Positions 8,267-20,804 of a DNA stretch of 64,000 bases are shown piece by piece (the stretch's first letter is position 1; the number at the start of each line of letters is the position of its first letter). Made by a program: the position numbers and the translations under genes. The notes below the pieces were generated by a model. It was not told where the DNA came from. It did no database searches and saw nothing but the letters and a program-made list of their open reading frames with translations. Origin of the DNA: Bradyrhizobium mercantei. GTDB taxonomy: Bacteria > Pseudomonadota > Alphaproteobacteria > Rhizobiales > Xanthobacteraceae. The stretch spans positions 124,001-188,000 of the forward strand of contig NZ_MKFI01000001.1 of NCBI RefSeq assembly GCF_001982635.1, read 5' to 3'.

Positions 8267-8671
8267 TCAATCCATGGGTCGCGCCGGCAATCCCTTGAGA
8301 TCGCTGATCCAGGGCGCGGCGGAGCGGCACCACACCTGACGTCGCGGGGTCAATTGGCCGCGCTGGCGAATGCTTCCCCAGCGGATGCCAAAGTCGTCGG
8401 GACCGCCGTCCTCGCCGCTCGTGAACAACGGGGAACCGCAATCACCGCAAAAATGCTGAAAACGGATCCGGCCGTTGTCGCCGCGCTTGCCATACACTTT
8501 CGGCGCGCGATTGGTCAGCCGGACCTGCTCGGCGGTGCAAATCACCGTGACGCGGTAGGGCGAACCGGTCAGCGCCTGGCAATCCGTGCAATGGCAGATC
8601 GAAACCCGCTCGGGATCGATCTCGGCTTGATAGGTCACGGCCCCGCAATGGCATTGCCCGTCGATCTGCAT
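8267..8671 (-). CDS. GFA-family (glutathione-dependent formaldehyde-activating-like) zinc protein
   Basis: A 134-residue protein with the cysteine pattern of the GFA fold: CHCGAV near residue 7, CHCTDCQ near residue 28, and CGDCGSPLF near residue 75, which coordinate two zinc ions in this family. Members include Gfa and CENP-V-like proteins; most bacterial paralogues have no proven activity. The start is the ATG at 8671 (MQIDGQCHCG), where family similarity begins. Its promoter region faces the GntR gene. Confidence 0.85.
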   Translation of the reverse strand: MQIDGQCHCGAVTYQAEIDPERVSICHCTDCQALTGSPYRVTVICTAEQVRLTNRAPKVYGKRGDNGRIRFQHFCGDCGSPLFTSGEDGGPDDFGIRWGSIRQRGQLTPRRQVWCRSAAPWISDLKGLPARPMD

Positions 8672-8770
8672 GCTGCGCTCTCCCAATTCCGTCAAACAAA
8701 GCAGCCCCCCGGAGGCCTGTTCCATTCTGATCGGCCAGCCGCCTGCCTGGCGCCCTCACGGAGCAATCCT

Positions 8771-8815
8771 GGTATCCCGAACCGGTCTTTCTTGGGATAC
8801 CGAAATGGGATACCT
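8771..8815 (+). promoter_or_regulatory. Probable GntR operator: three copies of GGTATCCC/GGGATACC
   Basis: GGTATCCC occurs at 8771-8778 and its exact reverse complement GGGATACC at 8794-8801 and again at 8808-8815. The cluster lies 44 bases upstream of the GntR gene's chosen ATG. FCD-type GntR regulators commonly bind short palindromes of the TGGTATACCA type, so autoregulation is a reasonable inference. Confidence 0.6.
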
Positions 8816-8858
8816 TTTCAAGGTGCCCCCCTTTCATGCACCGGCCAGGGACCTGCCC

Positions 8859-9527
8859 ATGTCGCAGATGCTTCAGATCCACGACCAGCTCCGGGAGATG
8901 ATCCTCTCCCTCGACCTTGGCCCCGGCGAGCGGCTGACCGAACGCTGGCTGGAGAGCCGCTTCGAGGGATCGCGCACCCCGATCCGCGCCGCGCTGGTGC
9001 GGCTCGAAGGCGAAGAGCTGGTCCGCCGCGACGGCCGTAACTGGATCGTCGCGCCGATCGACCTCGGTGAGCTCGAGGCGCTGGCCGAGTTTCGGATTCC
9101 GCTGGAGACCACGGCGGTCCGCCTCGCCTGCGCGCGGGCCAGCGAGGCCGACATCGCCGGCGTCGAGGAGATGCTGGATGCCTGCCAGTCCGGCGCGCCG
9201 CGCGAGGAATGGCACCGTGTCGGCACCGATTTCCATGTCGAGATCGCGCGCCTCTCCGGCAATCCCTTCATCGTCAAGGCGATCGCCGGCGCGATGACCC
9301 GGCTGTCGCGGGCGCGCTGGCTCGAAGTGTGGACCGAACCTTCGCGCGAGCAGGCCTGGCGCGAGCACCGGCGAATCCTCGGCTTCATCAAGGCCAAGGA
9401 TCCGGATTCTGCCGCGCGCGAGGCCGCCGATCACATCACCGACACCCGCGATCGGCTGCTCCGTTCGCTGAACGAGGATCGCCGCGGCCTGCGGGCGCGC
9501 GGCTTCGCCGTCATCGGGCTGCGCTGA
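8859..9527 (+). CDS. GntR-family transcriptional regulator, FCD subfamily
   Basis: A 222-residue repressor-like protein. Residues 1-65 hold the winged helix (LREMILSLDLGPGERLTE then SRTPIRAALVRLEGEELVRR), and residues 75-205 the all-helical FCD ligand domain, including the metal-ligand-like FHVEIARLSGN and EHRRIL segments. I start at ATG 8859; an in-frame ATG at 8805 would put the start inside the operator repeats. The MFS gene begins one base after this stop, so the pair is one transcript and the regulator probably controls the transporter. Confidence 0.88.
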   Translation: MSQMLQIHDQLREMILSLDLGPGERLTERWLESRFEGSRTPIRAALVRLEGEELVRRDGRNWIVAPIDLGELEALAEFRIPLETTAVRLACARASEADIAGVEEMLDACQSGAPREEWHRVGTDFHVEIARLSGNPFIVKAIAGAMTRLSRARWLEVWTEPSREQAWREHRRILGFIKAKDPDSAAREAADHITDTRDRLLRSLNEDRRGLRARGFAVIGLR

Positions 9528-9528
9528 C

Positions 9529-10740
9529 ATGAACATCGAAGTCGATCGCGAAGCCCTGCTCGACGCCGGCCCCTGGAAGCGCAATCTGATCGTCTGCGTG
9601 ATCGGTTCCTTCACGACCATCATCGGGATGACCCTGCTGCTGCCGTTCCTGCCGCTCTATGTCGAGCAGCTCGGCGTGACCGATCATGCCGCCATCGTGC
9701 AATGGTCGGGTGTCGCCTATGGCGCGACCTTCTTCAGCGCCGCGCTGACCGCGCCGCTGTGGGGACGGCTCGCGGATCGTTACGGCCGCAAGCTGATGCT
9801 GATCCGCGCGAGCCTCGGCATGGCGGTCGCGATGTCGCTGATCGGCATGGCGCACAATGTCTACGAGCTGGTCGGCCTGCGGCTGTTGACCGGCCTGCTC
9901 GGCGGCTACGCCTCGGGCTCGACCGTGCTGGTCGCGGCACAGACGCCGAAAGCGCGCTCCGGCTGGGCGATCGGCGTGCTGTCGGCCGGCATCATGGCCG
10001 GCAGCCTGGTCGGCCCGTTGATCGGCGGCGTGCTGCCCGGACTGATCGGCATCCGCGAGACCTTCTTCCTGATCGGTGGCGTCATCTTCATCACCTTCCT
10101 CGGCACGACGTTTCTGATCCGCGAGGGCGCGCGTCCGAAGACCGCGAAAGGCAGCAAAGCGCGCGGCGGCTGGGCGCTGGTTCCGGACAAGCGCCCGGTG
10201 ATTGCAATGTGGGGCACCGGCCTGCTGCTGATGATCGCCAACATGTCGATCGAGCCGATCATCACAGTCTATGTCGCGCAACTGGTCGAGGCGCCCCAGG
10301 TGACGTTCGTGGCCGGTGTCGTGATGTCGGCGGCGGCCTTCGGCAGCCTGTTGTCGTCGTCGCATCTCGGCAAGCTTGCCGATCGTGTCGGCCACTGGCG
10401 GATCATCACCGTCTGCCTTGCGGTCTCGGCGCTGCTGCTGATCCCGCAGGCCTTCGTGGTCAGCGGCTGGCAGCTGATCGCGCTGCGCTTCCTGATGGGG
10501 CTGGCGCTCGGCGGCCTGCTGCCCTGCATCGCCAGCGTGATCCGCCACAACGTGCCTGATGCGGTCACCGGCAGCATGCTGGGCTATTCGATCTCGGCAC
10601 AATATGCCGGCCAGGTGATCGGCCCACTCGCCGGCGGATTCATCGGCGGCCACATCGGCATGCGCGCGGTGTTCCTCGGCACCAGCGTGCTGATGGCACT
10701 CGGGGCGATCGGCAATTTCATCATCGAGAAGAAGGAGTAG
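9529..10740 (+). CDS. MFS transporter (drug-efflux type)
   Basis: A 403-residue permease with twelve predicted membrane segments and the family loop 2-3 signature GRLADRYGRK near residue 78, repeated weakly as GKLADRVGHW in the second half. The pattern and the size fit DHA1-type proton antiporters such as MdtG. It is translationally coupled to the GntR gene upstream. The last 20 bases overlap the convergent TetR gene. Confidence 0.88.
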   Translation: MNIEVDREALLDAGPWKRNLIVCVIGSFTTIIGMTLLLPFLPLYVEQLGVTDHAAIVQWSGVAYGATFFSAALTAPLWGRLADRYGRKLMLIRASLGMAVAMSLIGMAHNVYELVGLRLLTGLLGGYASGSTVLVAAQTPKARSGWAIGVLSAGIMAGSLVGPLIGGVLPGLIGIRETFFLIGGVIFITFLGTTFLIREGARPKTAKGSKARGGWALVPDKRPVIAMWGTGLLLMIANMSIEPIITVYVAQLVEAPQVTFVAGVVMSAAAFGSLLSSSHLGKLADRVGHWRIITVCLAVSALLLIPQAFVVSGWQLIALRFLMGLALGGLLPCIASVIRHNVPDAVTGSMLGYSISAQYAGQVIGPLAGGFIGGHIGMRAVFLGTSVLMALGAIGNFIIEKKE

Positions 10741-11422
10741 TCGCCCGCCTGGCTTCGGCAGCGCTGCTCCGCTGCGCGATCAAATAGGAGCGAAACATGA
10801 TCGTGAGCTGCTTTTCGGCCTCACGACGTGCAGCCGGGGACATCACCCGCTGGCAGAATGCCGGCACCGTCCCGTAGATCACGGCTGTGATGGTCTGGGC
10901 GATCACGCGCGGATCGACGAAACGGCTATCGCTGGCGGTCGACAGCATGGTCTCGATCGCCTTTTCACTCCGCCGGAGCGCCGCGTCGATCAGCTCGCGC
11001 GCGTCGAGCTCCATGGCGACGAGGGCAAGCGCGGGAGAGACTTCAGCTTGCGCCATCCTCGCGTTCAGATAGGCCTTCACCACGGTCTCGGCGATCTTCT
11101 CAACTGTCGCGCATCGGTTCTCGTCACACGCTTTCGCAATGGCGTCAGCCAGCACCGCCAGATGTCGTTCCAGCACCGCGAACAGCAGCGCCTGCTTGTT
11201 CGGGAAATATTGGTAAAGCGTTCCCACCGAAACGCCCGCGCGTCGCGCCACGCGCGTGGTGTTGAGGCGGATCGGACCATCGCTCAGCAGAACCTGAATG
11301 GTCGCCTCGAAAATGACGTCCACGGTGACCGCGGATCGGGCCTGACGCGGCAATTTCCGGCGGTTTAGCGTTGGTCGTGAGGCCTTTCCCATATGCGAAT
11401 CCAAACCTGAAGAATGCTTCAT
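10721..11422 (-). CDS. TetR-family transcriptional regulator
   Basis: A 233-residue protein with the TetR helix-turn-helix at about residues 40-80 (TTRVARRAGVSVGTLYQYFPNKQALLFAVLERHL) and a variable helical C-terminal domain. A second ATG at 11392 (MGKASRPTL) could be the true start. The gene is divergent from the SDR gene with about 80 bases between starts, so it probably represses that gene. It overlaps the MFS stop by 20 bases. Confidence 0.9.
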   Translation of the reverse strand: MKHSSGLDSHMGKASRPTLNRRKLPRQARSAVTVDVIFEATIQVLLSDGPIRLNTTRVARRAGVSVGTLYQYFPNKQALLFAVLERHLAVLADAIAKACDENRCATVEKIAETVVKAYLNARMAQAEVSPALALVAMELDARELIDAALRRSEKAIETMLSTASDSRFVDPRVIAQTITAVIYGTVPAFCQRVMSPAARREAEKQLTIMFRSYLIAQRSSAAEARRATTPSSR

Positions 11423-11502
11423 ATATCCGGCCCGTCGCTGTCGCTCCAGCCCTTCGGCAGGTTGCCGGCGAGTGTCTTTGGGAAAGAAATCAGGAGACGG
11501 AA

Positions 11503-12252
11503 ATGGGTAGACTGGACGGAAAGGTCGCTGTCATCACAGGCGGCAACTCAGGAATGGGACTGGCGACGGCCAGGCTGTTCGCACGCGAAGGCGCCAAGGT
11601 CGTCATCACCGGCCGCGATCAGGCGACGCTCGACACCGCGGTTCAAAGCATCGGCCATGGTGCTGACGCCGTCCGCAGCGATATGTCGGTGATGTCCGAT
11701 ATCGACGCGCTTCGCGAACACGTCGCGAAGAAGCATGGCCACCTCGATATCATCTTTGCGAATGCCGGCGGCGGGCGGCCGAACCTGTTCGAGTACATGT
11801 CCGAAGAAGAGTTCGACTTCACGGTCGACACCAATTTCAAGGGCACCTACTTCACGGTGCAGAAGCTCCAGCCGCTGATGACATCGGGCGGGTCGATCAT
11901 CCTGAACACGTCCACCCTGAGCACACAGGGCCGCCCCTATGTCAGCGTCTATTCGGCGACCAAGGCGGCGATTCGCTCACTGGCGCGGTCGCTCACCGCG
12001 GAACTGACCGAGAAGGGCATCCGGGTGAATGCAATGGCGCCTGGCCACATCGATACCGACCAAGCGCGCAAAGTGGGATTGAGCGAGGAGATGATCGAGC
12101 AGACCAAGATCCAGGTGCACGCCCAAATTCCAATGCACCGCAGCGGCACCGTCGACGAGATCGCGACAGCCGTCCTGTTTCTCGCCTCCGATGACTCGGC
12201 CTACGTCACAGGCACAGAGCTGTGCGTCGATGGTGGCTGGGCCCAGATCTGA
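11503..12252 (+). CDS. SDR-family oxidoreductase
   Basis: A 249-residue classical short-chain dehydrogenase. It has the nucleotide-binding TGGNSGMG near residue 12, NAGGG near residue 88, the catalytic serine segment NTSTLS, and YSATK as the YxxxK pair. Substrate and cofactor cannot be read off. The ATG at 11503 follows CAGGAGACGG, a strong ribosome-binding site; the longer upstream frame crosses the divergent promoter. Probably controlled by the adjacent TetR protein. Confidence 0.9.
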   Translation: MGRLDGKVAVITGGNSGMGLATARLFAREGAKVVITGRDQATLDTAVQSIGHGADAVRSDMSVMSDIDALREHVAKKHGHLDIIFANAGGGRPNLFEYMSEEEFDFTVDTNFKGTYFTVQKLQPLMTSGGSIILNTSTLSTQGRPYVSVYSATKAAIRSLARSLTAELTEKGIRVNAMAPGHIDTDQARKVGLSEEMIEQTKIQVHAQIPMHRSGTVDEIATAVLFLASDDSAYVTGTELCVDGGWAQI

Positions 12253-12317
12253 CGGAGCTCCCGGCCCTCTTCGCGAGGGCCCGCCCTGCTAGCCTCCTTT
12301 GCGAACCACCAAAACAG

Positions 12318-12341
12318 AAACGGCGCCCGAAGGCGCCGTTT
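12318..12341 (-). terminator. Terminator of the lon transcript
   Basis: Perfect 10-bp stem AAACGGCGCC / GGCGCCGTTT with a four-base loop that reads TTCG on the minus strand, followed there by CTGTTTTGG. It lies 25 bases past the lon stop. It could also stop readthrough from the convergent SDR gene. Confidence 0.85.
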
Positions 12342-12365
12342 CAATATTTTCCGTTAGAACTCGCT

Positions 12366-14795
<2,430 letters not shown>

Positions 14796-14953
14796 GGCCT
14801 TATCCTTTTGTTTTGCCCCCTTGCTCGCAGTCCGCCTGCTTGCGCAACCGCCACAAGGTGCCTTGGTGATCCGGAAAAAGATTGCCGTCAGCAGCCGCTT
14901 ATTCCGCATCGAAAAGCGACGAATCTCAACGCATGAGATCCCTCGCCGATAGC

Positions 14954-14984
14954 ATTAGGTGGCTATCAGGCAGGGGGGTGTCAA
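14954..14984 (-). promoter_or_regulatory. Candidate lon promoter
   Basis: On the minus strand a perfect -35 hexamer TTGACA (14979-14984) is followed after 19 bases by CCTAAT (14954-14959). The spacing is longer than the usual 17, so this is tentative. The other bases between clpX and lon (14796-15117) hold no gene; they contain a small hairpin, ATCTCA/TGAGAT at 14923-14939, in the leader. Confidence 0.35.
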
Positions 14985-15117
14985 GTCTGAGAAGTGCCCG
15001 GAAATTCAGGCTAAACAGGCATTTACTGCAATGCCAAAATGATCGCCGTTGCTACGCAACCGCGGCCGCCGGAGCGCCCGGCAGCCGTGCAATCTTGACA
15101 GGTCGAGACGACCGCCT

Positions 15118-16392
<1,275 letters not shown>

Positions 16393-16832
16393 TCATTATC
16401 TCCGTCCGCCGTTCGATCTTGTTTGCCAGATCGACCCAATCCGGCACAAAACCGGGGTCTTGGGTAGATAGAGCAAATTCCGTACCAAAAAAGACCCTAC
16501 GCAATACTGACCGTACCAATCACGGTTTATTCGAATCTCCGCGATCATAGCCGATGCATTACAGCCAACCATGCTGGCACCCGACTATCAAGAATTCGCT
16601 AATCGGATGCCCGGCTCAAGACCGTGACAATACCGTGATTTTCCACGATCGCACGTGGAATACGCGTCGAAATCCACGGAACGTTGCGGGATTACCACGC
16701 CGGACGATGAGCACGAAAGCGGAACTTTCCGCTCATGCTCATGCGCTTGCGGGGTACCCCGCCGTCCTGCTTTGCCGGTTATGTGAGGCGTCAATGTGGA
16801 GATCACAGGACGCCCCGGAATGCCTGCCCGGA
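16393..16832. other. Intergenic stretch between clpX and clpP
   Basis: About 440 bases without a convincing gene; open frames on the plus strand have no family signature. Apart from a possible clpP terminator near 16718 it holds inverted repeats such as CGTGGAATACGCG and nearby copies of TCCACG. A clpX promoter is expected here but was not resolved. Confidence 0.35.
16718..16734 (-). terminator. Possible weak terminator after clpP
   Basis: On the minus strand AGCGGA and TCCGCT form a short stem with a four-base loop, followed by TTCG. It lies about 100 bases beyond the clpP stop. The stem is short and there is no long T-run. Confidence 0.3.
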
Positions 16833-17468
16833 TCAGGCGGCCTTCGCTGAGGCCGGATCCTCGGGACGCTTGTCGATGACCTTGTCGACGAGGCCGAACG
16901 CCTTGGCGTCCTCGGCGGTGAGGAACTTGTCGCGCTCGAGCGCGTCCTCGATCGCCTTGTAGGTCTGGCCGGTGTGCTTCACATAGATCTCGTTGAGGCG
17001 CTTCTTGAGATTCAGGATCTCCTGCGCGTGCAGCATGATGTCGGTGGCCTGGCCCTGGAAGCCGCCGGAGGGCTGGTGCACCATGATGCGGGAATTCGGC
17101 AGCGTGAAGCGCATGTCCTTCTCGCCGGCGGCCAGCAGCAGCGAGCCCATCGAGGCCGCCTGCCCCGTGCACAGCGTCGAAACCGGCGGGCGGATGAACT
17201 GCATCGTGTCGTAGATCGCAAGGCCCGACGTCACCACGCCACCCGGCGAGTTGATGTACATCGAGATTTCCTTCTTCGGATTCTCGGCCTCGAGGAACAG
17301 CAGCTGCGCGACGATCAGCGTCGACATGCCGTCTTCCACCGGACCGGTGACGAAGATGATGCGCTCTTTCAGCAGGCGCGAGAAAATGTCGTAGGCGCGT
17401 TCGCCGCGATTGGTCTGCTCGACGACCATCGGCACGAGGTTCATGTAGGTTTCAACGGGATCGCGCAT
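16833..17468 (-). CDS. clpP: ClpP, proteolytic subunit of ClpXP/ClpAP
   Basis: A 211-residue serine protease. The catalytic Ser lies in GQAASMGS, the His in IMVHQPSGG, and the Asp in the LERDKF region, in the family order. I start at the ATG at 17468 ([18 protein letters not shown]), which matches alphaproteobacterial ClpP N-termini; an in-frame TTG lies four codons upstream. It follows tig and precedes clpX, and a heat-shock-like promoter lies about 65 bases upstream. Confidence 0.97.
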   Translation of the reverse strand: MRDPVETYMNLVPMVVEQTNRGERAYDIFSRLLKERIIFVTGPVEDGMSTLIVAQLLFLEAENPKKEISMYINSPGGVVTSGLAIYDTMQFIRPPVSTLCTGQAASMGSLLLAAGEKDMRFTLPNSRIMVHQPSGGFQGQATDIMLHAQEILNLKKRLNEIYVKHTGQTYKAIEDALERDKFLTAEDAKAFGLVDKVIDKRPEDPASAKAA

Positions 17469-17534
17469 GAAAGAACCCAAGGGTTAGGGGTGATGCAGAA
17501 CTTTGCTTAAGGCTACTGGCTCAAGGCTTAACCC

Positions 17535-17562
17535 AGATATGGGCCAATTTCCGGCCGACAAG
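17535..17562 (-). promoter_or_regulatory. Candidate RpoH (sigma-32) promoter of clpP
   Basis: The minus strand reads CTTG (17559-17562), 17 bases, then CATATCT (17535-17541). This fits the alphaproteobacterial heat-shock consensus CTTG-N17/18-CYTATNT at all but one position. It lies about 70 bases upstream of the clpP start, and clpP is a common RpoH target. Confidence 0.5.
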
Positions 17563-17694
17563 ACCGGGCACCTGGCCGCACTACCCATCTGGGCAGGTCG
17601 CGGAAGTTCAAGCTGATTCGCTTCCGCACGCCTAGCGACGGGGCCCCCCGCCAAGCGTGCTTTCGCGGTTCATCATTAACGCGAGGTGCCGGAA

Positions 17695-19053
17695 TTAGGC
17701 GGCAGTTTTCTCGGCGTCTTCATCCTTGAACAGCTCATCCTTGGTGACCTTCTTCTCGGTCACGGTGGCGAGCTCGAGGACGAAGTCGACGACCTTGTCC
17801 TCGTAGATCGGGGCGCGGATCTGGGCCAGCGCCTGGGCGTTGCTGCGGTAGTAGTCCCAGACTTCCTTCTCGCGGCCGGGCATCTGGCGCGCACGCTCGA
17901 TCACGGCGCGCGACACCTCGTCGTCGGTGACCGTGATCTTGTTCTTCTCGCCGATCTCCGACAGCACGAGGCCGAGGCGGACGCGGCGATCGGCGATCTT
18001 CTGGTACTCTTCCTTGGCCGCATCCTCGGTGGTGTTCTCGTCGGCGAAGGTCTTGCCGGAGGAGTCCATCTCGGCCTTGATCGAGTTCCACATCAGGTTG
18101 AACTCTTCGGCGACAAGCGACGGCGGCGCCTCGAATTTGTGGCTCTCGTCGAGCCGGTCGAGCAGCGCGCGCTTGACCTTCTGACGGGTCGCGCCGGCGA
18201 ACTCGGCGGTCAGGCGCTCGCGGGCGGCTTCCTTCAGCTTGTCGAGCGATTCGAGGCCGAGCGTCTTGGCGAACTCGTCGTCGATCGTGGTCTCACCGGG
18301 CGCCTCGATCAGCGTCGCGGTGGTCTCGAACTCGGCCGGCTGGCCGGCGAGCTTCTCGTTCAGATAGTTCTTCGGGAAGCCGACCTTCAGCGTGCGGGTC
18401 TCGCCGGTGCCGATGCCGATCAGCTGCTCCTCGAAGCCCGGGATGAACTGGCCGGCGCCGATCACGACCTGGATGCCCTCGCCGGTACCGCCGTCGAACG
18501 CTTCACCGTTGATGGTGCCCTTGAAGCTGATGGTGACGCGGTCACCCTTCTCCGCCGTCCCCTCGGTCTTGGCGTTGTAAGGGCGGCTGCCTTCGGCGAT
18601 GCGCTTGATGGCATCGTCGACGTCGGCGTCGGACACATCGACCACCGGCTTCTCGACCGAGAACGATTTGAAATCGGCGAGCTGGATCTGCGGCACGACT
18701 TCGATCGCGACCGTGTAGGTCAGGTCGGTCTTGCCCGACAGCAATTCCTCGACCTGGTCCTTCTCGGTCGGCATCGTGATCTTCGGTTCGCCGGCGAGGC
18801 GGAAGCCGCGATCCTCGAAGATCTGCTTGTTGGTGTCGCTGATGGTCTGGTCGATGGTCTCGGCCATCACCGAGCGACCGTAGATCTTCTTCAGATGGGC
18901 CACCGGCACCTTGCCGGGGCGGAAGCCGTTGAGACGGACCTTGTCCTTGAGGTCGACCAGCTTGGCGTCGGCCTTGGCATCGAGATCGGATGCCGGGACG
19001 CTGATCTTGAACTCGTGCTTCAATCCCTCGTTGAGGGTCTCGGTGACCTGCAT
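17695..19053 (-). CDS. tig: Trigger factor
   Basis: A 452-residue ribosome-associated chaperone and peptidyl-prolyl isomerase. The ribosome-binding loop signature appears as [10 protein letters not shown] (residues 39-48), the FKBP-type domain follows around residues 155-245 ([20 protein letters not shown] and [11 protein letters not shown]), and the C-terminal helical arms end in a charged tail. Its place directly downstream of tRNA-Leu and upstream of clpP is the standard alphaproteobacterial order. Confidence 0.97.
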   Translation of the reverse strand: MQVTETLNEGLKHEFKISVPASDLDAKADAKLVDLKDKVRLNGFRPGKVPVAHLKKIYGRSVMAETIDQTISDTNKQIFEDRGFRLAGEPKITMPTEKDQVEELLSGKTDLTYTVAIEVVPQIQLADFKSFSVEKPVVDVSDADVDDAIKRIAEGSRPYNAKTEGTAEKGDRVTISFKGTINGEAFDGGTGEGIQVVIGAGQFIPGFEEQLIGIGTGETRTLKVGFPKNYLNEKLAGQPAEFETTATLIEAPGETTIDDEFAKTLGLESLDKLKEAARERLTAEFAGATRQKVKRALLDRLDESHKFEAPPSLVAEEFNLMWNSIKAEMDSSGKTFADENTTEDAAKEEYQKIADRRVRLGLVLSEIGEKNKITVTDDEVSRAVIERARQMPGREKEVWDYYRSNAQALAQIRAPIYEDKVVDFVLELATVTEKKVTKDELFKDEDAEKTAA

Positions 19054-19219
19054 GGTATCAATCTTCTTCCGCTTTTGCCGCGGCCCGAGCGGCCGTGGCA
19101 GTGTTCAATCTGTTCGACGCTTAAGCCTTGCGGCCTGACGTCTGTGGGTTCGGCGAACCCTCGTCCCCTTCGGGGCCCAAGGTTCTCCAAGAATTCGTCA
19201 TGCAAACGCTGTAAGCGCT

Positions 19220-19304
19220 TGGTGCGGGCGGAGGGACTCGAACCCCCACAACTTTCGTCACTGGAACCTAAATCCAGCGCGTCTACCAGTTCCGCCACGC
19301 CCGC
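19220..19304 (-). tRNA. tRNA-Leu (anticodon TAG)
   Basis: An 85-base class II tRNA on the minus strand: GCGGGCG pairs with CGCCCGC, the anticodon stem CTGGA/TCCAG encloses TTTAGGT giving TAG, the long variable arm reads TGACGAAAGTTGT, and the T arm is GGGGTTCGAGTCCC. Discriminator A and encoded CCA are present. It lies about 165 bases upstream of tig. Confidence 0.95.
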
Positions 19305-19439
19305 GCGAAAAGCATCCAGTCCGGCCGCGATGCCGCGGGCGGCCGGGCTTATAACATGCGCCCACCGGTTCGCAGCAAAAAAATGGCCGCTTGAGAGCCC
19401 GCCCTGCGACCGATCGCGACTGGACAGGTACACTTGAAA

Positions 19440-20777
19440 ATGGTCCGCATCGGCCGGATGGCAAGTCCCCTAGCAAGTCCCGAATTTTCCCTCACCCGGC
19501 GCGACCTGATCGGCGCGCTCGGTGCCGCGGTCGCGCTTTGCCCCGCATGGCCGGCTACCGGCTCGGCGCAAGGCCGGACCGCGGTCGCGCTCCAGGCCAA
19601 AACCGACCGTATCTCGCTTCGTCCTGACGGGCCGGCAACCCCCATCTGGTCGCTCGGCAGCGGCGACCTCCGCTTCAAGCGCGGCGAGGTGCTGGACGTG
19701 ACGTTTGGCAACGAGCTGCCGGTCCAGGCCGCGCTCGATTGCCGCGGGCTCGACGGTGTCCCGGCCGCCGAGCCACTGGCCTCGCGAGCGCCGCTTGCCG
19801 CCGGGGCAAAGGATACCTTCCAGCTGCCGCTTCGGCACGCCGGCACCTTCCTGTGCGAGCCGCTGTTCGGCGACGGCGGGACGGTGCCGGCACGGCCGCG
19901 CCCGCTGATTGTCACCGGCGCCTCGCCGGTTGCGGTCGATCGCGACGAGGTCCTGCTGATCGAGGAGTGGCGCCTGCGGCCGGATGGAACCGCGATTCCG
20001 GCCGGAAGCGATCCACAAGATTCGACGCCGATTCATACAATTAACGGAAAAACCTCATACGAGGTCTCGGCACCGGCCAACGCCCGCCTCAGACTCCGCT
20101 TTATCAATGGCAGCCAACGCAGTGTGCTGGCGGTCAAGCTGGAGAATCTCGACGTTCGGGTGATGGCGATCGACGGCCAGCCGGCCGAACCGTTCGCGGC
20201 CCGCAACGGTGCGCTGGTACTGGCTCCGGGAGGCCGCACCGACGTCTTCGTCGATGCCGCCGGGCCAGCCGGAACGAGCTTCGCGATCCTGCTCCACGAC
20301 GGAAAGCAGGCCCGCCCGGTCGGCAAGCTCATCGTCTCGAACGAACCGCCAGTCCGCCCCGCGCCGTTCCCGCCGGCGCCGCCGCTCCCGGGCAACGACA
20401 TGCCGGCCCAACTCGATCTCAAAAGCGCGGCAAGATTCGATCTGCCGCTCGGCACGCCGACCGAATGGTTCCGCCCGGCGGATTTCAAGCCGACGACGGC
20501 TCCGGCCTTTCAGGCCAAGGCCGGCCGGCCCGTCGTGCTGGCCCTGACCAACCGCGGTCTGATCGCCAGCGTTTTTCATCTGCATGGCCATCACTTCCGT
20601 CTGCTCGACAAGCTCGACGACGGCTGGAAGCCGTTCTGGCTCGACACGCTCGCGGTCGAACCGGGCCAGACCCAGCGCATCGCCTTCCTCGCCGAATATC
20701 CGGGCCGCTATCTGATCGAGCAGGTCGCGACCGATTGGGCCGCGCCGCGCCTGGTCCGATGGTACAGTGTGCAATAA
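19440..20777 (+). CDS. Multicopper-oxidase-fold protein with most copper ligands lost
   Basis: A 445-residue protein with a Tat-type signal (LTRRDLIGALGAAVAL, residues 18-33), so it is exported folded. It spans three cupredoxin domains as in laccase/SufI/CopA proteins. The usual first HxH site is LDCRGLDGVP (99-108), the second is FLCEPLFG (137-144), and the C-terminal HCHxxxH is replaced by YPGRYLIEQVATDW (422-435); only HLHGHHF at 380-386 keeps histidines. I therefore infer a non-oxidase, structural or carrier role comparable to SufI/FtsP. It lies 27 bases upstream of the racemase-family gene and may share its transcript. Confidence 0.8.
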   Translation: MVRIGRMASPLASPEFSLTRRDLIGALGAAVALCPAWPATGSAQGRTAVALQAKTDRISLRPDGPATPIWSLGSGDLRFKRGEVLDVTFGNELPVQAALDCRGLDGVPAAEPLASRAPLAAGAKDTFQLPLRHAGTFLCEPLFGDGGTVPARPRPLIVTGASPVAVDRDEVLLIEEWRLRPDGTAIPAGSDPQDSTPIHTINGKTSYEVSAPANARLRLRFINGSQRSVLAVKLENLDVRVMAIDGQPAEPFAARNGALVLAPGGRTDVFVDAAGPAGTSFAILLHDGKQARPVGKLIVSNEPPVRPAPFPPAPPLPGNDMPAQLDLKSAARFDLPLGTPTEWFRPADFKPTTAPAFQAKAGRPVVLALTNRGLIASVFHLHGHHFRLLDKLDDGWKPFWLDTLAVEPGQTQRIAFLAEYPGRYLIEQVATDWAAPRLVRWYSVQ

Positions 20778-20804
20778 TAACCATAACAAGAAGAGGAAAC
20801 ACCC

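Noticed and set aside
17686..19437. A 583-codon plus-strand frame
   Set aside because: Exact antisense of tig; composition is the Leu/Gly/Asp-rich mirror of trigger factor codons.
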